Assembly (NCBI RefSeq): GCF_013378055.1
Contig: NZ_CP051130.1
Span: 868,001-932,000, forward strand
Direction of reading: 5' to 3'
Length of the DNA stretch: 64,000 nucleotides
Origin: Parasphingopyxis sp. CP4
GTDB taxonomy: Bacteria > Pseudomonadota > Alphaproteobacteria > Sphingomonadales > Sphingomonadaceae
The stretch's first letter is position 1. The number at the start of each line of letters is the position of its first letter. Below the pieces are notes generated by a model. That model had not been told where the DNA came from and did no database searches. It saw only the letters and a list, made by a program, of their open reading frames with translations. Below, piece by piece: positions 45,507 to 54,661 of the stretch. Made by a program: the position numbers and the translations under genes.

Positions 45507-46666
45507 GCGTGAAGCGCATCAGCATTTTGGGAGCGACCGGATCGGTCGGCCAATCAACTCTCGATCTGGTTGCGCGGGAACCTGAGAAGTATGATGTCAT
45601 CGCGCTGACTGCCTATCGCGATGTCGATGGACTCGCGAAAACCGCTCGGATGCATAATGCCAAGATTGCCGTGATCGGTGATGCGTCACTCGCGGCAGAA
45701 CTTGCCGACACACTATCCGGCAGCGGCATTGAAACGGCCGCCGGCCCGGAGGCGATATGCGAGGCTGCGGCGATGGATGCCGACTTCGTAATGGCGTCAA
45801 TTGTTGGTGCAGCTGGGGTCCGCCCGGTTATGGCCGCGATCGAGGCGGGAATCACTGTTGGCCTGGCCAATAAAGAATCACTTGTCTCGGCCGGATCGCT
45901 AATGCTCGACGCCGCGCGAAAAAAAGGCGTGACGATTTTACCCGTGGATTCCGAGCATAATGCAATCTTCCAATGCTTCGATCACGATCGACCCGACGGC
46001 ATTGAGAGCATCATCCTGACCGCAAGTGGCGGACCGTTTCGGACCTGGACCCGCGATGAGATGCGCGACGTTACGCCTGAACGCGCCGTCCAGCATCCCA
46101 ACTGGTCAATGGGCGCCAAGATCTCAATTGATTCCGCCACACTAATGAACAAAGGCCTTGAACTGATTGAGGCGCGTTACCTGTTTGATCTGCCGCCCGA
46201 TAAATGCCGAATAGTCGTTCATCCTCAATCAGTTATCCATTCATTGGTTGAATATCGCGATGGATCTGTGCTGGCTCAATTGGGTGCGCCGGACATGCGA
46301 ATTCCGATCGCACATACCCTGGCCTGGCCAAACCGGATGGATACGCCCTGCGAACGCCTAAATCTTGCCGAAATCGCCCGTCTCGACTTTGAAGATCCTG
46401 ATCCCGTTCGCTTTCCGGCAATCGCCCTGGCGCGCGCTGCAATGGAGGCAGGAGGGGCTCGGCCAGCAATTCTGAACGCGGCCAATGAAGAGGCCGTCGC
46501 GGCATTTCTGGCCAAGCGGATCGGTTTCCTTGAGATTGCGACGATTGTCGCGGACGTGCTGGACCGCTATGCACCCGACGCGCCGCACAGCATCGATGAC
46601 GTTTTTGCTATCGACGCTGAAGCCAGGACACAGGCCCAACAGCAAATGGACCGCATTTCTGCATGA
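45503..46666 (+). CDS. dxr: 1-deoxy-D-xylulose 5-phosphate reductoisomerase
   Basis: Dxr makes 2-C-methyl-D-erythritol 4-phosphate, the committed step of the MEP isoprenoid pathway that supplies UppS. The 387-residue product has the NADPH loop ILGATGSVGQSTLDLV, LANKESLVSAGSLM, the metal-binding PVDSEHNAIFQC and the flexible lid TPERAVQHPNWSMGAKISID. The frame is open for 159 codons upstream, inside cdsA; the true start is ATG 45503 at the ATGA overlap. Confidence 0.97.
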   Translation: MSVKRISILGATGSVGQSTLDLVAREPEKYDVIALTAYRDVDGLAKTARMHNAKIAVIGDASLAAELADTLSGSGIETAAGPEAICEAAAMDADFVMASIVGAAGVRPVMAAIEAGITVGLANKESLVSAGSLMLDAARKKGVTILPVDSEHNAIFQCFDHDRPDGIESIILTASGGPFRTWTRDEMRDVTPERAVQHPNWSMGAKISIDSATLMNKGLELIEARYLFDLPPDKCRIVVHPQSVIHSLVEYRDGSVLAQLGAPDMRIPIAHTLAWPNRMDTPCERLNLAEIARLDFEDPDPVRFPAIALARAAMEAGGARPAILNAANEEAVAAFLAKRIGFLEIATIVADVLDRYAPDAPHSIDDVFAIDAEARTQAQQQMDRISA

Positions 46667-47796
46667 TTGAAACACCCGGTATTCTTTATTCCATCGGCGC
46701 GTTTTTGCTGGTCATCGGCCCGCTCGTATTTGTTCACGAGATGGGGCATTATCTCGTTGCCCGTTGGTTCAACACCAAAGTCGAGAAATTTTCGATCGGA
46801 TTTGGTCGGGAGATCGCCGGTTGGACCGACAAGAATGATACCCGCTGGAAAATCGGCTGGCTTCCGCTGGGAGGGTATGTCCAGTTCGCTGGCGATCTCA
46901 ATGCGGCCAGTCAGCCAGATCCTGACGCAGAAAAAATTCCATCCGACCAACGCGCTGAACTGTTCCAGTTCAAACCGGTTGGGCAACGCTTTCTGATTAT
47001 CCTCGCCGGGCCGATGATCAACTTCCTTTTCGCAATCGTACTGTTCATGGGCATATTCGCGACATATGGGCAGGCCCAGAACGCGCCGATCGTCTCAATG
47101 ATTTTTGAAGATTCGGTTGCCGAAGAGGCAGGTTTTGAACTGGGTGATGAGATTACCGCAGTCGATGGGCGATCAATTGATCGTTTTGACGAGCTCGCTG
47201 ATTATGTGCGCCTGCGCCCCGGGCAGGAGATGGAGTTCACCATTGATCGTGATGGCTCCAATATTTCGCTGATAGCGGAAACCGCCGACATCACGGTCGA
47301 AGACCGATTTGGCAACGAAGCACGGATCGGTCGTCTCGGTATCCAGTCAGATGTGCTGGAGATGGAACAGCTGGGCGCAACTGAGCTTCCCTCTGCCGCA
47401 GTCGCACAGACTATTTCGAGCCTTGAAATGATCACCGTTGGCCTTGGCCAGATTATTTCTGGGCGGCGCTCAGTTGAGGAGTTGGGCGGCCCGCTGCGGA
47501 TCGCGCAATATTCCGGTCAGACGGCTAGTCTCGGCCTTTATGCTTTTCTTTTCTTCATGGCAGCCATTTCGATTAATCTCGGATTCATCAACCTGTTGCC
47601 AATCCCCATGCTCGACGGGGGTCACTTGGTGTTCTATGCGGCGGAAGCCGTCCGCAGGAGGCCAGTAAAGCCAGAGGCACAAGAATGGGCTTTTCGTATG
47701 GGTCTTGCCGTCTTGCTGAGTTTCATGTTGATGGTGACTGTCATCGATTTGGGTTCGTTTGGTCTGTGGGAAAGACTGAGCGGGTTGATCGGCTGA
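46663..47796 (+). CDS. rseP: RIP zinc metalloprotease RseP (site-2 protease)
   Basis: RseP cuts anti-sigma factors and signal-peptide remnants inside the inner membrane. The 377-residue product has the active site VFVHEMGHYLVARWF (HExxH), one PDZ domain at about 130-210 (ALAEEAGFELGDEITAVDGR-like, here SVAEEAGFELGDEI), and the second motif NLLPIPMLDGGHLVFY. E. coli RseP has two PDZ domains; here one is clear. Four spans are visible. It sits directly before bamA, as in most proteobacteria. Confidence 0.95.
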   Translation: MIETPGILYSIGAFLLVIGPLVFVHEMGHYLVARWFNTKVEKFSIGFGREIAGWTDKNDTRWKIGWLPLGGYVQFAGDLNAASQPDPDAEKIPSDQRAELFQFKPVGQRFLIILAGPMINFLFAIVLFMGIFATYGQAQNAPIVSMIFEDSVAEEAGFELGDEITAVDGRSIDRFDELADYVRLRPGQEMEFTIDRDGSNISLIAETADITVEDRFGNEARIGRLGIQSDVLEMEQLGATELPSAAVAQTISSLEMITVGLGQIISGRRSVEELGGPLRIAQYSGQTASLGLYAFLFFMAAISINLGFINLLPIPMLDGGHLVFYAAEAVRRRPVKPEAQEWAFRMGLAVLLSFMLMVTVIDLGSFGLWERLSGLIG

Positions 47797-47853
47797 CTGT
47801 GATGGGGCAGGGCGAGTTTTTCCTAACGGAATAAGATTATAAGGGCGATTTGC

Positions 47854-50550
47854 GTGCATCTGAGTAACCCAAGAAAATCGAAACAGGCGCGGCTATCCAT
47901 GCTGATGCTCGGCACGTTCCTGGGCGGCTTTGCCGCTCCCGTGATCGCGCAGCCGGCTGCGCAGTTCAACACCGAGGCCGATGTCGTCACAACTGACGAA
48001 GCGCTGCCAGAAGGTCAGATAATTCGGGCTGTACTGGTCGAAGGCTCGCAGCGTATCGAGCCGGATACGGTCCGATCCTATATCGAGCTACGTCCCGGGG
48101 CCACATATTCCCGCGAAGATCTTGACGAGGCGCTGCGCGATCTTTTCGAGACTGAATTGTTCAGAGATGTAGAGATCCGCGACAATGCCGGTGAGTTGAC
48201 TATCGTTGTTCAAGAGAACCCGGTGATCAATCGCATCCTGCTCGAAGGCAATCGTCGACTTGATGATGATGACATCCGCGGTGAGATCCGCCTTGCACCG
48301 CGGCAAATTTTTACGCGCTCACGTGCCCGTGCAGACGTTGCACGTATCATTGAGCTCTATCGGCGTCGTGGTCGGTTTGCGGCATCGGTTGAGCCGCAGA
48401 TGGTCGAGCTGGACCAGAACCGCGTCGATATCGTCTTCGAAGTCAACGAAGGTCCGCGATCGCGGGTCCAGCAGATCAACGTAATCGGCAATGATGTTTT
48501 CTCGGACAGCGATTTGCGCTCGGAGATGGCGACAAAGCAATCGCGCTTCTTCCGCTTCTTCTCCTCTAGCGATACTTTCGATCCCGACCGCCTGGCATTT
48601 GACCAGCAGCGACTTCGTCAGTTCTATCTGACCGAAGGCTATGCCGATTTCCGCGTCGTATCGGCGGTCGCCGAACTGACCCCGGACCGGCGTGATTTTA
48701 TCATCACCTATGTGGTCGAAGAAGGTGAGCGGTATCGCTTTGGTGATCTCGAACTCGACAGCGATCTGCGCGACTTCAGTTCCGACCAGTTCAGCAGCTT
48801 CATCCCGATGCAAACGGGCGACTGGTATAACGCCCAGCAGATTGAGGATACGATCGACAGCCTCAACCAGACGGCAGGCCTGCTCGGCTATGCCTTTGCT
48901 GAGGCGCGTCCTGAATTTAACATCAACCGCGAAGATCGCACCATGTCGGTCCGTTTCCGGATCGAACAGGCACCGCGCGTTTATGTTGAGCGAATTGAGG
49001 TCAACGGTAACACGCTAACTCGTGACAAGGTCATTCGCCGCGAGTTTCGCCTGCAGGAAGGGGACGCCTTTAACAGCTTCCTAGTTCGGCGATCGCAGAG
49101 CCGCGTTAACTCACTGGGCTTTTTCCAGGAAAATTTCGAGATTGAGCAAACCCCGGGCTCAGCACCGGATCGGATTGTCCTGACCGCCAATGTGGAAGAA
49201 AACGCGACCGGCGAATTGCAGCTCTCGGCTGGCTTTTCGAGCCTTGAGCGGTTCATCCTCAACTTCTCGGTTCGCCAACGCAACTTCCTTGGCCGTGGTC
49301 AGGAACTACGGGCCGGCATCAACTATTCAAGTTTCTCGAATTCGATCGAACTCGGCTTCACCGAGCCATATCTTTTCGATCGGAACATCGCGATCGGTGT
49401 TGATTTGTTCCGGCGTGATTTCAATTCATTCAACTTTATCGGCAATGACCGAAACACAACCTATGAGCAGGTCAGCACCGGCTTCCAAGTCCGTGCGGGT
49501 GTACCGCTCACGGAATATTGGACGCTCGCCCTGCGCTATGGGTTGAGCCAGGAAGATGTTACGCTCAACGAGAACACCTTCTTCATCAACGGCGAATGTA
49601 GTCCACTGCTGGCGGGTCGTTTCCTGTGCGATACGATCGGCAATCGGATCATTTCGAGTGTCGGCTACTCGCTGGTTTACAATAATCTCGACAATAATGT
49701 GCGGCCATCACGCGGCCGCCGGATCATCCTGAGTCAGGATTTTGCCGGTGTGTTCGGCGACGTTCGTTACCTGAGAACGCGGATTGATGCCGATCAATTC
49801 TTCAATATCGGTTCTGGCTTCATTCTCGGTCTGAGTGCAGAAGCTGGTTATGTGTTGTCGTTCGAAAATCGCGGTGGCGTTGGTATCGACGATGTTCGCC
49901 TGACGGACCGCTTCTTCCTGGGCGAGCCCCAGATTCGCGGCTTTGATATTCGCGGTGTGGGTCCGCGCGTACAACGCTTCTCATATCTGCCGGGGACCAA
50001 TGATCTTGTCACCGACGAACAATTCGTCACCGACGATGCCATCGGCGGCCGGGCATATTACCTGGCTCGTGCAGAGCTGGAAATTCCGCTTGGTTCAGGA
50101 GCTCGCGAACTGGGCTTCCGTCCGTCAATCTTTATCGATGCCGGTGCGGTATTCGGTGTGACGGACCCCGAGCTGCAAACTTTCCCCTGTCTTGATGCCA
50201 ATGGCAATGAAGTCGGACGCACGCCGTGCACCGGAGATAATATCCCGGGTCCGGAGATCACCCGCTTGCTGGATCAGAATGGGGCACCTTTGTTCATCGC
50301 GCCGGACGGGACTTTGACCACGGACGCTATCGATGGCAATGGCGATCCGCTTACAGAAGCGAATCGTACAATCGCTCCGTTCCTGGAGCGGTTCGTTGGG
50401 GACTCGCCTTCGCCACGCGTCACAATCGGCGCCGGCGTATCTTGGAACTCGCCTTTCGGGCCGTTCCGTATCGACCTCGCTTACGCTCTTCTTCAGGAAG
50501 AAGGCGACGAGGACAAGATATTCTCATTCAATATAGGAACTCAATTCTGA
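47854..50550 (+). CDS. bamA: Outer-membrane assembly factor BamA
   Basis: BamA is the central component that inserts beta-barrel proteins into the outer membrane. The 898-residue product has a signal sequence (KQARLSMLMLGTFLGGFAAPVIAQ). Five POTRA repeats follow at about 50-450, each with the G-x-x-x-I/V strand pattern (IRAVLVEGSQRIEPDTVRSY, INRILLEGNRRLDDDDI, VQQINVIGNDVFSDSDLRSE, VYVERIEVNGNTLTRDKVIR). The barrel comes last, with the RGF-type loop QIRGFDIRGVGP and terminal strand FSFNIGTQF. The start is GTG 47854. skp begins on its stop codon. Confidence 0.97.
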   Translation: MHLSNPRKSKQARLSMLMLGTFLGGFAAPVIAQPAAQFNTEADVVTTDEALPEGQIIRAVLVEGSQRIEPDTVRSYIELRPGATYSREDLDEALRDLFETELFRDVEIRDNAGELTIVVQENPVINRILLEGNRRLDDDDIRGEIRLAPRQIFTRSRARADVARIIELYRRRGRFAASVEPQMVELDQNRVDIVFEVNEGPRSRVQQINVIGNDVFSDSDLRSEMATKQSRFFRFFSSSDTFDPDRLAFDQQRLRQFYLTEGYADFRVVSAVAELTPDRRDFIITYVVEEGERYRFGDLELDSDLRDFSSDQFSSFIPMQTGDWYNAQQIEDTIDSLNQTAGLLGYAFAEARPEFNINREDRTMSVRFRIEQAPRVYVERIEVNGNTLTRDKVIRREFRLQEGDAFNSFLVRRSQSRVNSLGFFQENFEIEQTPGSAPDRIVLTANVEENATGELQLSAGFSSLERFILNFSVRQRNFLGRGQELRAGINYSSFSNSIELGFTEPYLFDRNIAIGVDLFRRDFNSFNFIGNDRNTTYEQVSTGFQVRAGVPLTEYWTLALRYGLSQEDVTLNENTFFINGECSPLLAGRFLCDTIGNRIISSVGYSLVYNNLDNNVRPSRGRRIILSQDFAGVFGDVRYLRTRIDADQFFNIGSGFILGLSAEAGYVLSFENRGGVGIDDVRLTDRFFLGEPQIRGFDIRGVGPRVQRFSYLPGTNDLVTDEQFVTDDAIGGRAYYLARAELEIPLGSGARELGFRPSIFIDAGAVFGVTDPELQTFPCLDANGNEVGRTPCTGDNIPGPEITRLLDQNGAPLFIAPDGTLTTDAIDGNGDPLTEANRTIAPFLERFVGDSPSPRVTIGAGVSWNSPFGPFRIDLAYALLQEEGDEDKIFSFNIGTQF

Positions 50551-51182
50551 TGTTTTCAAAAACAAAAACCTTCTTCGCAGGGCTATTGCTTGCGCTTCCT
50601 TTGGTTGCTGCAACTCCCGCTCATGCCCAAGCACGCGGCGTTGGTGTCGTGAGTGTTGATGGAGCTATTCAGCAGACTGCGGCTTTCCAGGCCGCTGAAG
50701 CCCAGATCCAGTCGACATATGCGGCGCAGATCCAGCAGTCCCAGACCCGGGCCCAGGCTCTGCAGAACGAACTTCTGCCGCTCCAACAGGCCGCGCAGGC
50801 TGCACAGGCTGCAAATCCGAACGCTCAGACACCACCGGCTGCTGTTACAACCTTTGCGCAGCGCCGCCAGGCCGCTGAGCAGGAACTCGCTGCCCTCGGC
50901 CGACCGGTAAATCTGGCTCGTGCCTATGTCCGCGAACAGATCGGCGTGCACTTCAATGAAGCTCTGCAGGCTGCGATGACATCTTCGAATGTCGATCTCG
51001 TGCTCGAGCCAAGTGCAATTGCTGCATTGTCGCCAACGTCGACAGCCAACATCACGCCGGCCGTGACGACACAGCTTAACGCGCGGGTGCCAAGCGTTCA
51101 GGCTATTCCGCCTGCAGGCTGGAACCCGGGTGATACGCTGCGCGCCGCTCAGCAACCCGCTGCGCAGCCCGAAGGCCGGTGA
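50550..51182 (+). CDS. skp: Periplasmic OmpH/Skp-family chaperone
   Basis: Skp holds unfolded outer-membrane proteins in the periplasm. The 210-residue product has a signal peptide ([24 protein letters not shown]). The family strand [20 protein letters not shown] follows, then a long Gln/Ala-rich helical arm (about 50-130), and a return strand and helix ([13 protein letters not shown]). The tail is Pro/Gln-rich. ATG 50550 shares a base with the bamA stop, and fabZ overlaps its end by four bases. Confidence 0.9.
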   Translation: MFSKTKTFFAGLLLALPLVAATPAHAQARGVGVVSVDGAIQQTAAFQAAEAQIQSTYAAQIQQSQTRAQALQNELLPLQQAAQAAQAANPNAQTPPAAVTTFAQRRQAAEQELAALGRPVNLARAYVREQIGVHFNEALQAAMTSSNVDLVLEPSAIAALSPTSTANITPAVTTQLNARVPSVQAIPPAGWNPGDTLRAAQQPAAQPEGR

Positions 51183-51661
51183 GCGACACCGCTTCTGAGG
51201 ACATGACCGCCATCGGCCCGTTTGATACCAAACGGGTCATGGCGGCCATTCCGCATCGCTATCCATTTTTACTCGTTGACCGGGTTGAAAAGATCGTCCC
51301 GGGTGAATCGATAACGGCCATCAAGGCTGTGTCGATGAACGAAGAGTTTTTCCAGGGCCATTTCCCCGGCCGTCCGATTATGCCCGGCGTCCTGATCATT
51401 GAAGCGCTGGCTCAGGCCGCCGCGATCATGGCCGTTGAAGAGCTCAATCTGCTTGAAAGTGGAAAGCTCGTCTATTTCATGGCCATTGACGGCGCCAAGT
51501 TTCGCGCACCCGTGGAACCGGGCTGCCTGCTCACGCTGAAGGTCGAATATGCGCGCAAGCGCTTTCCGGTCTGCAAATTTAGCGGTAGGGCCTATATCGG
51601 CGACACGCTGGCTGCTGAAGCAGATTTTACGGCAATGATTGCGGATCCGCCTGAAGATTAA
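51179..51661 (+). CDS. fabZ: 3-hydroxyacyl-[acyl-carrier-protein] dehydratase FabZ
   Basis: FabZ dehydrates 3-hydroxyacyl-ACP in fatty acid elongation. The 160-residue hotdog-fold product has [13 protein letters not shown] and the catalytic His in [19 protein letters not shown] with the active Glu in [10 protein letters not shown]. The start is GTG 51179 at a GTGA overlap with skp. In many proteobacteria lpxD sits between skp and fabZ and lpxA follows; neither is present here. Confidence 0.97.
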   Translation: MSDTASEDMTAIGPFDTKRVMAAIPHRYPFLLVDRVEKIVPGESITAIKAVSMNEEFFQGHFPGRPIMPGVLIIEALAQAAAIMAVEELNLLESGKLVYFMAIDGAKFRAPVEPGCLLTLKVEYARKRFPVCKFSGRAYIGDTLAAEADFTAMIADPPED

Positions 51662-51774
51662 ACCGCATAGCTCACAGAGCGCAGAAACTCTTGTCAATTG
51701 GCGCGCTAATCGCTAGATGCGCGCCTTCGCTTGTATCGGCTGGTCGGTAACCAGCCATTTTGAAAGCTAGAATG

Positions 51775-52005
51775 ATGAAATCCGAAATTCACCCTGATTA
51801 CCACATGATCACGGTCAAGATGACCGATGGCACCGAATTCCAGACACGCTCCACCTGGGGCGCTGAAGGCGATACGATGAGCCTTGATGTGGATCCGAAA
51901 TCGCACCCGGCATGGACCGGTGGCAGCCGTAATCTGATTGATTCCGGTGGCCGTATCGACCGCTTTAACAAGCGCTTCGGCGGACTCACGCTCAAAAAAG
52001 ACTAG
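51775..52005 (+). CDS. rpmE: 50S ribosomal protein L31
   Basis: The 76-residue product matches alphaproteobacterial L31: [46 protein letters not shown] and [14 protein letters not shown]. It lacks the zinc-binding cysteines of the zinc-dependent form, so it is a zinc-independent type. ATG 51772 is an equally good start, and the ribosome-binding site is weak. A gap of 113 bases separates it from fabZ and shows no terminator. Confidence 0.95.
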   Translation: MKSEIHPDYHMITVKMTDGTEFQTRSTWGAEGDTMSLDVDPKSHPAWTGGSRNLIDSGGRIDRFNKRFGGLTLKKD

Positions 52006-52091
52006 GCGGCTTAGCCGTTCGAATTATCTGGCATCGCCTCTTTTCGTACCGAGAAGGGGCCGATTGCTGTTGCGCATAACAGGAGAGACAC

Positions 52092-52319
52092 GTGGAAGAC
52101 TGGGAAACCGACGACGACGGCAACTTTAAGATGCTGCGATTTCACGGCTATGAATCGGCAACTTCGCCCGGAAATGTACTCCTGCGGATGCTCTATTTCA
52201 CGGAAAACCCAGAAATGGCCAATGTGCCGGATGGTGTTCAGTTCGTAATGACACCAGACATGGCCCGCAAATTCGCCGCCGATGTGGTTGCAGCCGCAGA
52301 GCAGGCCGACAACAGCTAA
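52092..52319 (+). CDS. Small conserved-looking protein of unknown function
   Basis: I do not recognise a family. The 75-residue product is acidic at the start (MEDWETDDDGN) and has an ordered-looking core (FKMLRFHGYESATSPGNVLL, RMLYFTENPEMANVPDGVQF). It ends with a helix, TPDMARKFAADVVAAAEQA. There is no signal peptide or membrane span. GTG 52092 follows AGGAGAG with good spacing, which argues for a real gene. It lies 86 bases after rpmE on the same strand and could be cotranscribed. The N- to C-terminal pattern of beta strands then helix suggests a small alpha/beta domain. Confidence 0.65.
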   Translation: MEDWETDDDGNFKMLRFHGYESATSPGNVLLRMLYFTENPEMANVPDGVQFVMTPDMARKFAADVVAAAEQADNS

Positions 52320-52464
52320 TCGCACTTGTCCTGCCGATCGGCGGTTGCGCCCATCAAACGGCGCGATAGACCACAGGCCAATGCGGTTATAGGATGATCT
52401 CCGAGACACTATCCGACGAGACGGAGGCGATCCGCTCTCATACGTCACCCTGAGGAGATCGAAT

Positions 52465-53229
52465 TTGAAATTGGCAGACCGAATCATCGTTGTGACCGGC
52501 GCCGCAAGCGGCATTGGCGAAGCGCTGGCCCATCGCTTCCAGGCGGAGGGTGCCAAGCTCATCGTCTGTGCCGATCGCGATGCCGACGGCGCAGAGCGGG
52601 TGGCAACTGCCGTCGGCGGCATCTCCATTCCGACCGACGTCAGCAAGGAAGAAGATATCCAGCGCCTGATAGAAACGGTCGAAGGCGAGCATGGTCCGAT
52701 TGACCTATTCTGCTCAAACGCGGGAATTGGCATCGCTGGTGGTGCCGAGGTCAGCAACAAAGGCTGGCAAGATATCTGGGATATCAATGTAATGGCCCAT
52801 GTCTGGGCGGCACGTCATTTGATCCCGAAGATGGTGGAACGGGGAGGGGGCTATTTGCTTAATACCGCCTCGGCTGCCGGATTGCTGTCGCAAATCGGTT
52901 CGGCTCCCTATGCGGTTACCAAACATGCAGCCGTTGGCCTGGCCGAATGGCTTGCGCTGACCCATCGCGATGATGGCATCAAGGTGTCGGTTCTTTGCCC
53001 CCAGGCCGTGCGAACCGCGATGACCGCCGGTAACGAAGACGGTGTGGCTAGCATCGATGGTATGATGGAGCCGCCCGAAGTCGCCGAAGCCTGCGTCCGC
53101 ACGATCGAAGAAGAGAGCTTCCTCGTACTACCGCATCCCGAAGTGCTCGAATATATGCGCAACAAGACCGGTGACTATGATCGCTGGATCGGCGGCATGC
53201 GCAAACTCAATCGTAGCTATCGCGGATAA
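52465..53229 (+). CDS. Short-chain dehydrogenase/reductase
   Basis: The 254-residue product is a classical SDR: cofactor loop VVTGAASGIGEALA, Asp at the end of strand 2 (VCADRDADG, suggesting NAD preference), SNAGIGIAG for the NNAG motif, and the catalytic Ser-Tyr-Lys (NTASAAGL, YAVTKHA). The start is TTG 52465, fixed by GAGGAG seven bases upstream; no ATG or GTG fits. A CoA transferase begins 15 bases after its stop, so the pair is probably one operon. The substrate is unknown; an alcohol or hydroxyacyl-CoA step is possible. Confidence 0.9.
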   Translation: MKLADRIIVVTGAASGIGEALAHRFQAEGAKLIVCADRDADGAERVATAVGGISIPTDVSKEEDIQRLIETVEGEHGPIDLFCSNAGIGIAGGAEVSNKGWQDIWDINVMAHVWAARHLIPKMVERGGGYLLNTASAAGLLSQIGSAPYAVTKHAAVGLAEWLALTHRDDGIKVSVLCPQAVRTAMTAGNEDGVASIDGMMEPPEVAEACVRTIEEESFLVLPHPEVLEYMRNKTGDYDRWIGGMRKLNRSYRG

Positions 53230-53244
53230 AGGGAGCCTGCATTC

Positions 53245-54417
53245 ATGATTTCCGGTTATCCCCTTGAGGGCGTGAAGGTTCTTGATTTTTCGCGTGTTCT
53301 CGCGGGCCCCTATGCCACGCGCATGCTCTCAGACCTCGGCGCAGACGTGCTCAAAGTCGAGCCACCGGAAGGCGATGTAACGCGCCATTTCGGCAAGCAG
53401 GACGGAGGCGTCGCTGGATTTTATCTGCAGCAGAATATCGGCAAGCGGAACATCAGCCTCGATCTCAAATCAGACGGGGCCCGTGCCCTGGTACTGAGAC
53501 TGGCAGCCGAAGCAGACATTATCGTGGAAAATTATCGACCGGGCGTCATGCACCGGTTCGGCCTGGGCTGGGAGGACCTGAAGCCAGTGAATCCCAAATT
53601 GGTGATGCTGTCCATTTCAGGCTTCGGCCAGGAAGGCCCGGAACGCGGCCGGGCGGCTTATGCGCCGGTCTTGCATGCAGAAACCGGCTTGGTCGCGCGC
53701 CAGGCCCAAATGATCGGCGGTCCCGCTGGAGATGTACAAATGTCGCTCGCCGACACGTACAGCTCGCTCCACGGCCTTGTCGGGATCTTTGCCGCCCTGC
53801 GGCTTGCCGAGCAAACCGGTCAGGGTCAGCATATCGATATTGCGATGATCAATGTCATGCATTCGGTGGACGATTATGCCCATTGGGCATTGGACGGGGT
53901 CTGGCCCAAGCCGGATGAGAATATCGTCTGGGACGCGCCAGAGGGAAAACGAATCTTGATCACCGCCGATCTGAAATGGATCTGGCGAGTATTCTCAACC
54001 CGCGACGGGCTGGTCGATCCGACGCCGGACGGTGCCGATATCGAAACCAAGATTCAAATGCGCCGTGAAGCCCTAATCGAGCGGGTTGGCTCCTTCGAGA
54101 GCTTCGACGCGCTGATTGCCAAATTGGACGAATTGAACCTGGCTTGGGGTCTGGTGCGGGAGTTTGGCGATGACAGTTTTTCTGAACCCAGCGTTGAGCC
54201 GCGCGGCATCTTTGTCGACGTAAAAGATGATATCGGAGAATCACGTCGAACGGTCCAATCACCATATCGATTCTCGGAATCGCAAAGCGGTATCGGCAGT
54301 GACGCGCATGTGTCGAAACGCGGCGAACATAATGCTCAAGCCCTGACTGACTGGCTGGATATGGATGGGGCGGAAATCGAGGCGTTGATCAGCCAAGGCA
54401 TTCTACAAAGCGAATGA
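53245..54417 (+). CDS. CaiB/BaiF family (family III) CoA transferase
   Basis: Family III CoA transferases move CoA between acids through an enzyme-bound aspartyl-CoA. The 390-residue product has VLDFSRVLAGPYATRMLSDLGADVLKVEPPEGD (in two adjoining blocks), the IGKRNISLDLKSD block, and the catalytic Asp in MSLADTYSSLHGLVGIFAAL. The GQHIDIAMIN strand follows. It is cotranscribed with the upstream SDR. Carnitine, formate/oxalate, alpha-methylacyl-CoA racemase and bile acid enzymes all belong here, and the sequence alone does not decide the substrate. Confidence 0.92.
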   Translation: MISGYPLEGVKVLDFSRVLAGPYATRMLSDLGADVLKVEPPEGDVTRHFGKQDGGVAGFYLQQNIGKRNISLDLKSDGARALVLRLAAEADIIVENYRPGVMHRFGLGWEDLKPVNPKLVMLSISGFGQEGPERGRAAYAPVLHAETGLVARQAQMIGGPAGDVQMSLADTYSSLHGLVGIFAALRLAEQTGQGQHIDIAMINVMHSVDDYAHWALDGVWPKPDENIVWDAPEGKRILITADLKWIWRVFSTRDGLVDPTPDGADIETKIQMRREALIERVGSFESFDALIAKLDELNLAWGLVREFGDDSFSEPSVEPRGIFVDVKDDIGESRRTVQSPYRFSESQSGIGSDAHVSKRGEHNAQALTDWLDMDGAEIEALISQGILQSE

Positions 54418-54661
54418 TTTGCGGCGGACGGCGGGCCATCAAATTGCATCGCGGCCAAGACGCCAATATCGTCCAATCGCGCACCGAATAGTGTTTCGCG
54501 GCGGGAATGACAGAAATGCCACTACCCTCAAACAATTCAATCAAAGGGTTGCCCCGTCCGCTGAGCTGCGCCAAACCAGTTTCTAGCAGCAACTAAAAGG
54601 GTGCACGCAGGGGCGCGTCTCTCATAAAAATAATAGCAGCTGCAACTTGGGAGGAATATTC

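Noticed and set aside
52465-54417. The SDR-CoA transferase pair as a defence or secondary-metabolite system
   Set aside because: Both are ordinary metabolic families, and no polyketide, peptide synthetase, nuclease or toxin gene lies nearby.
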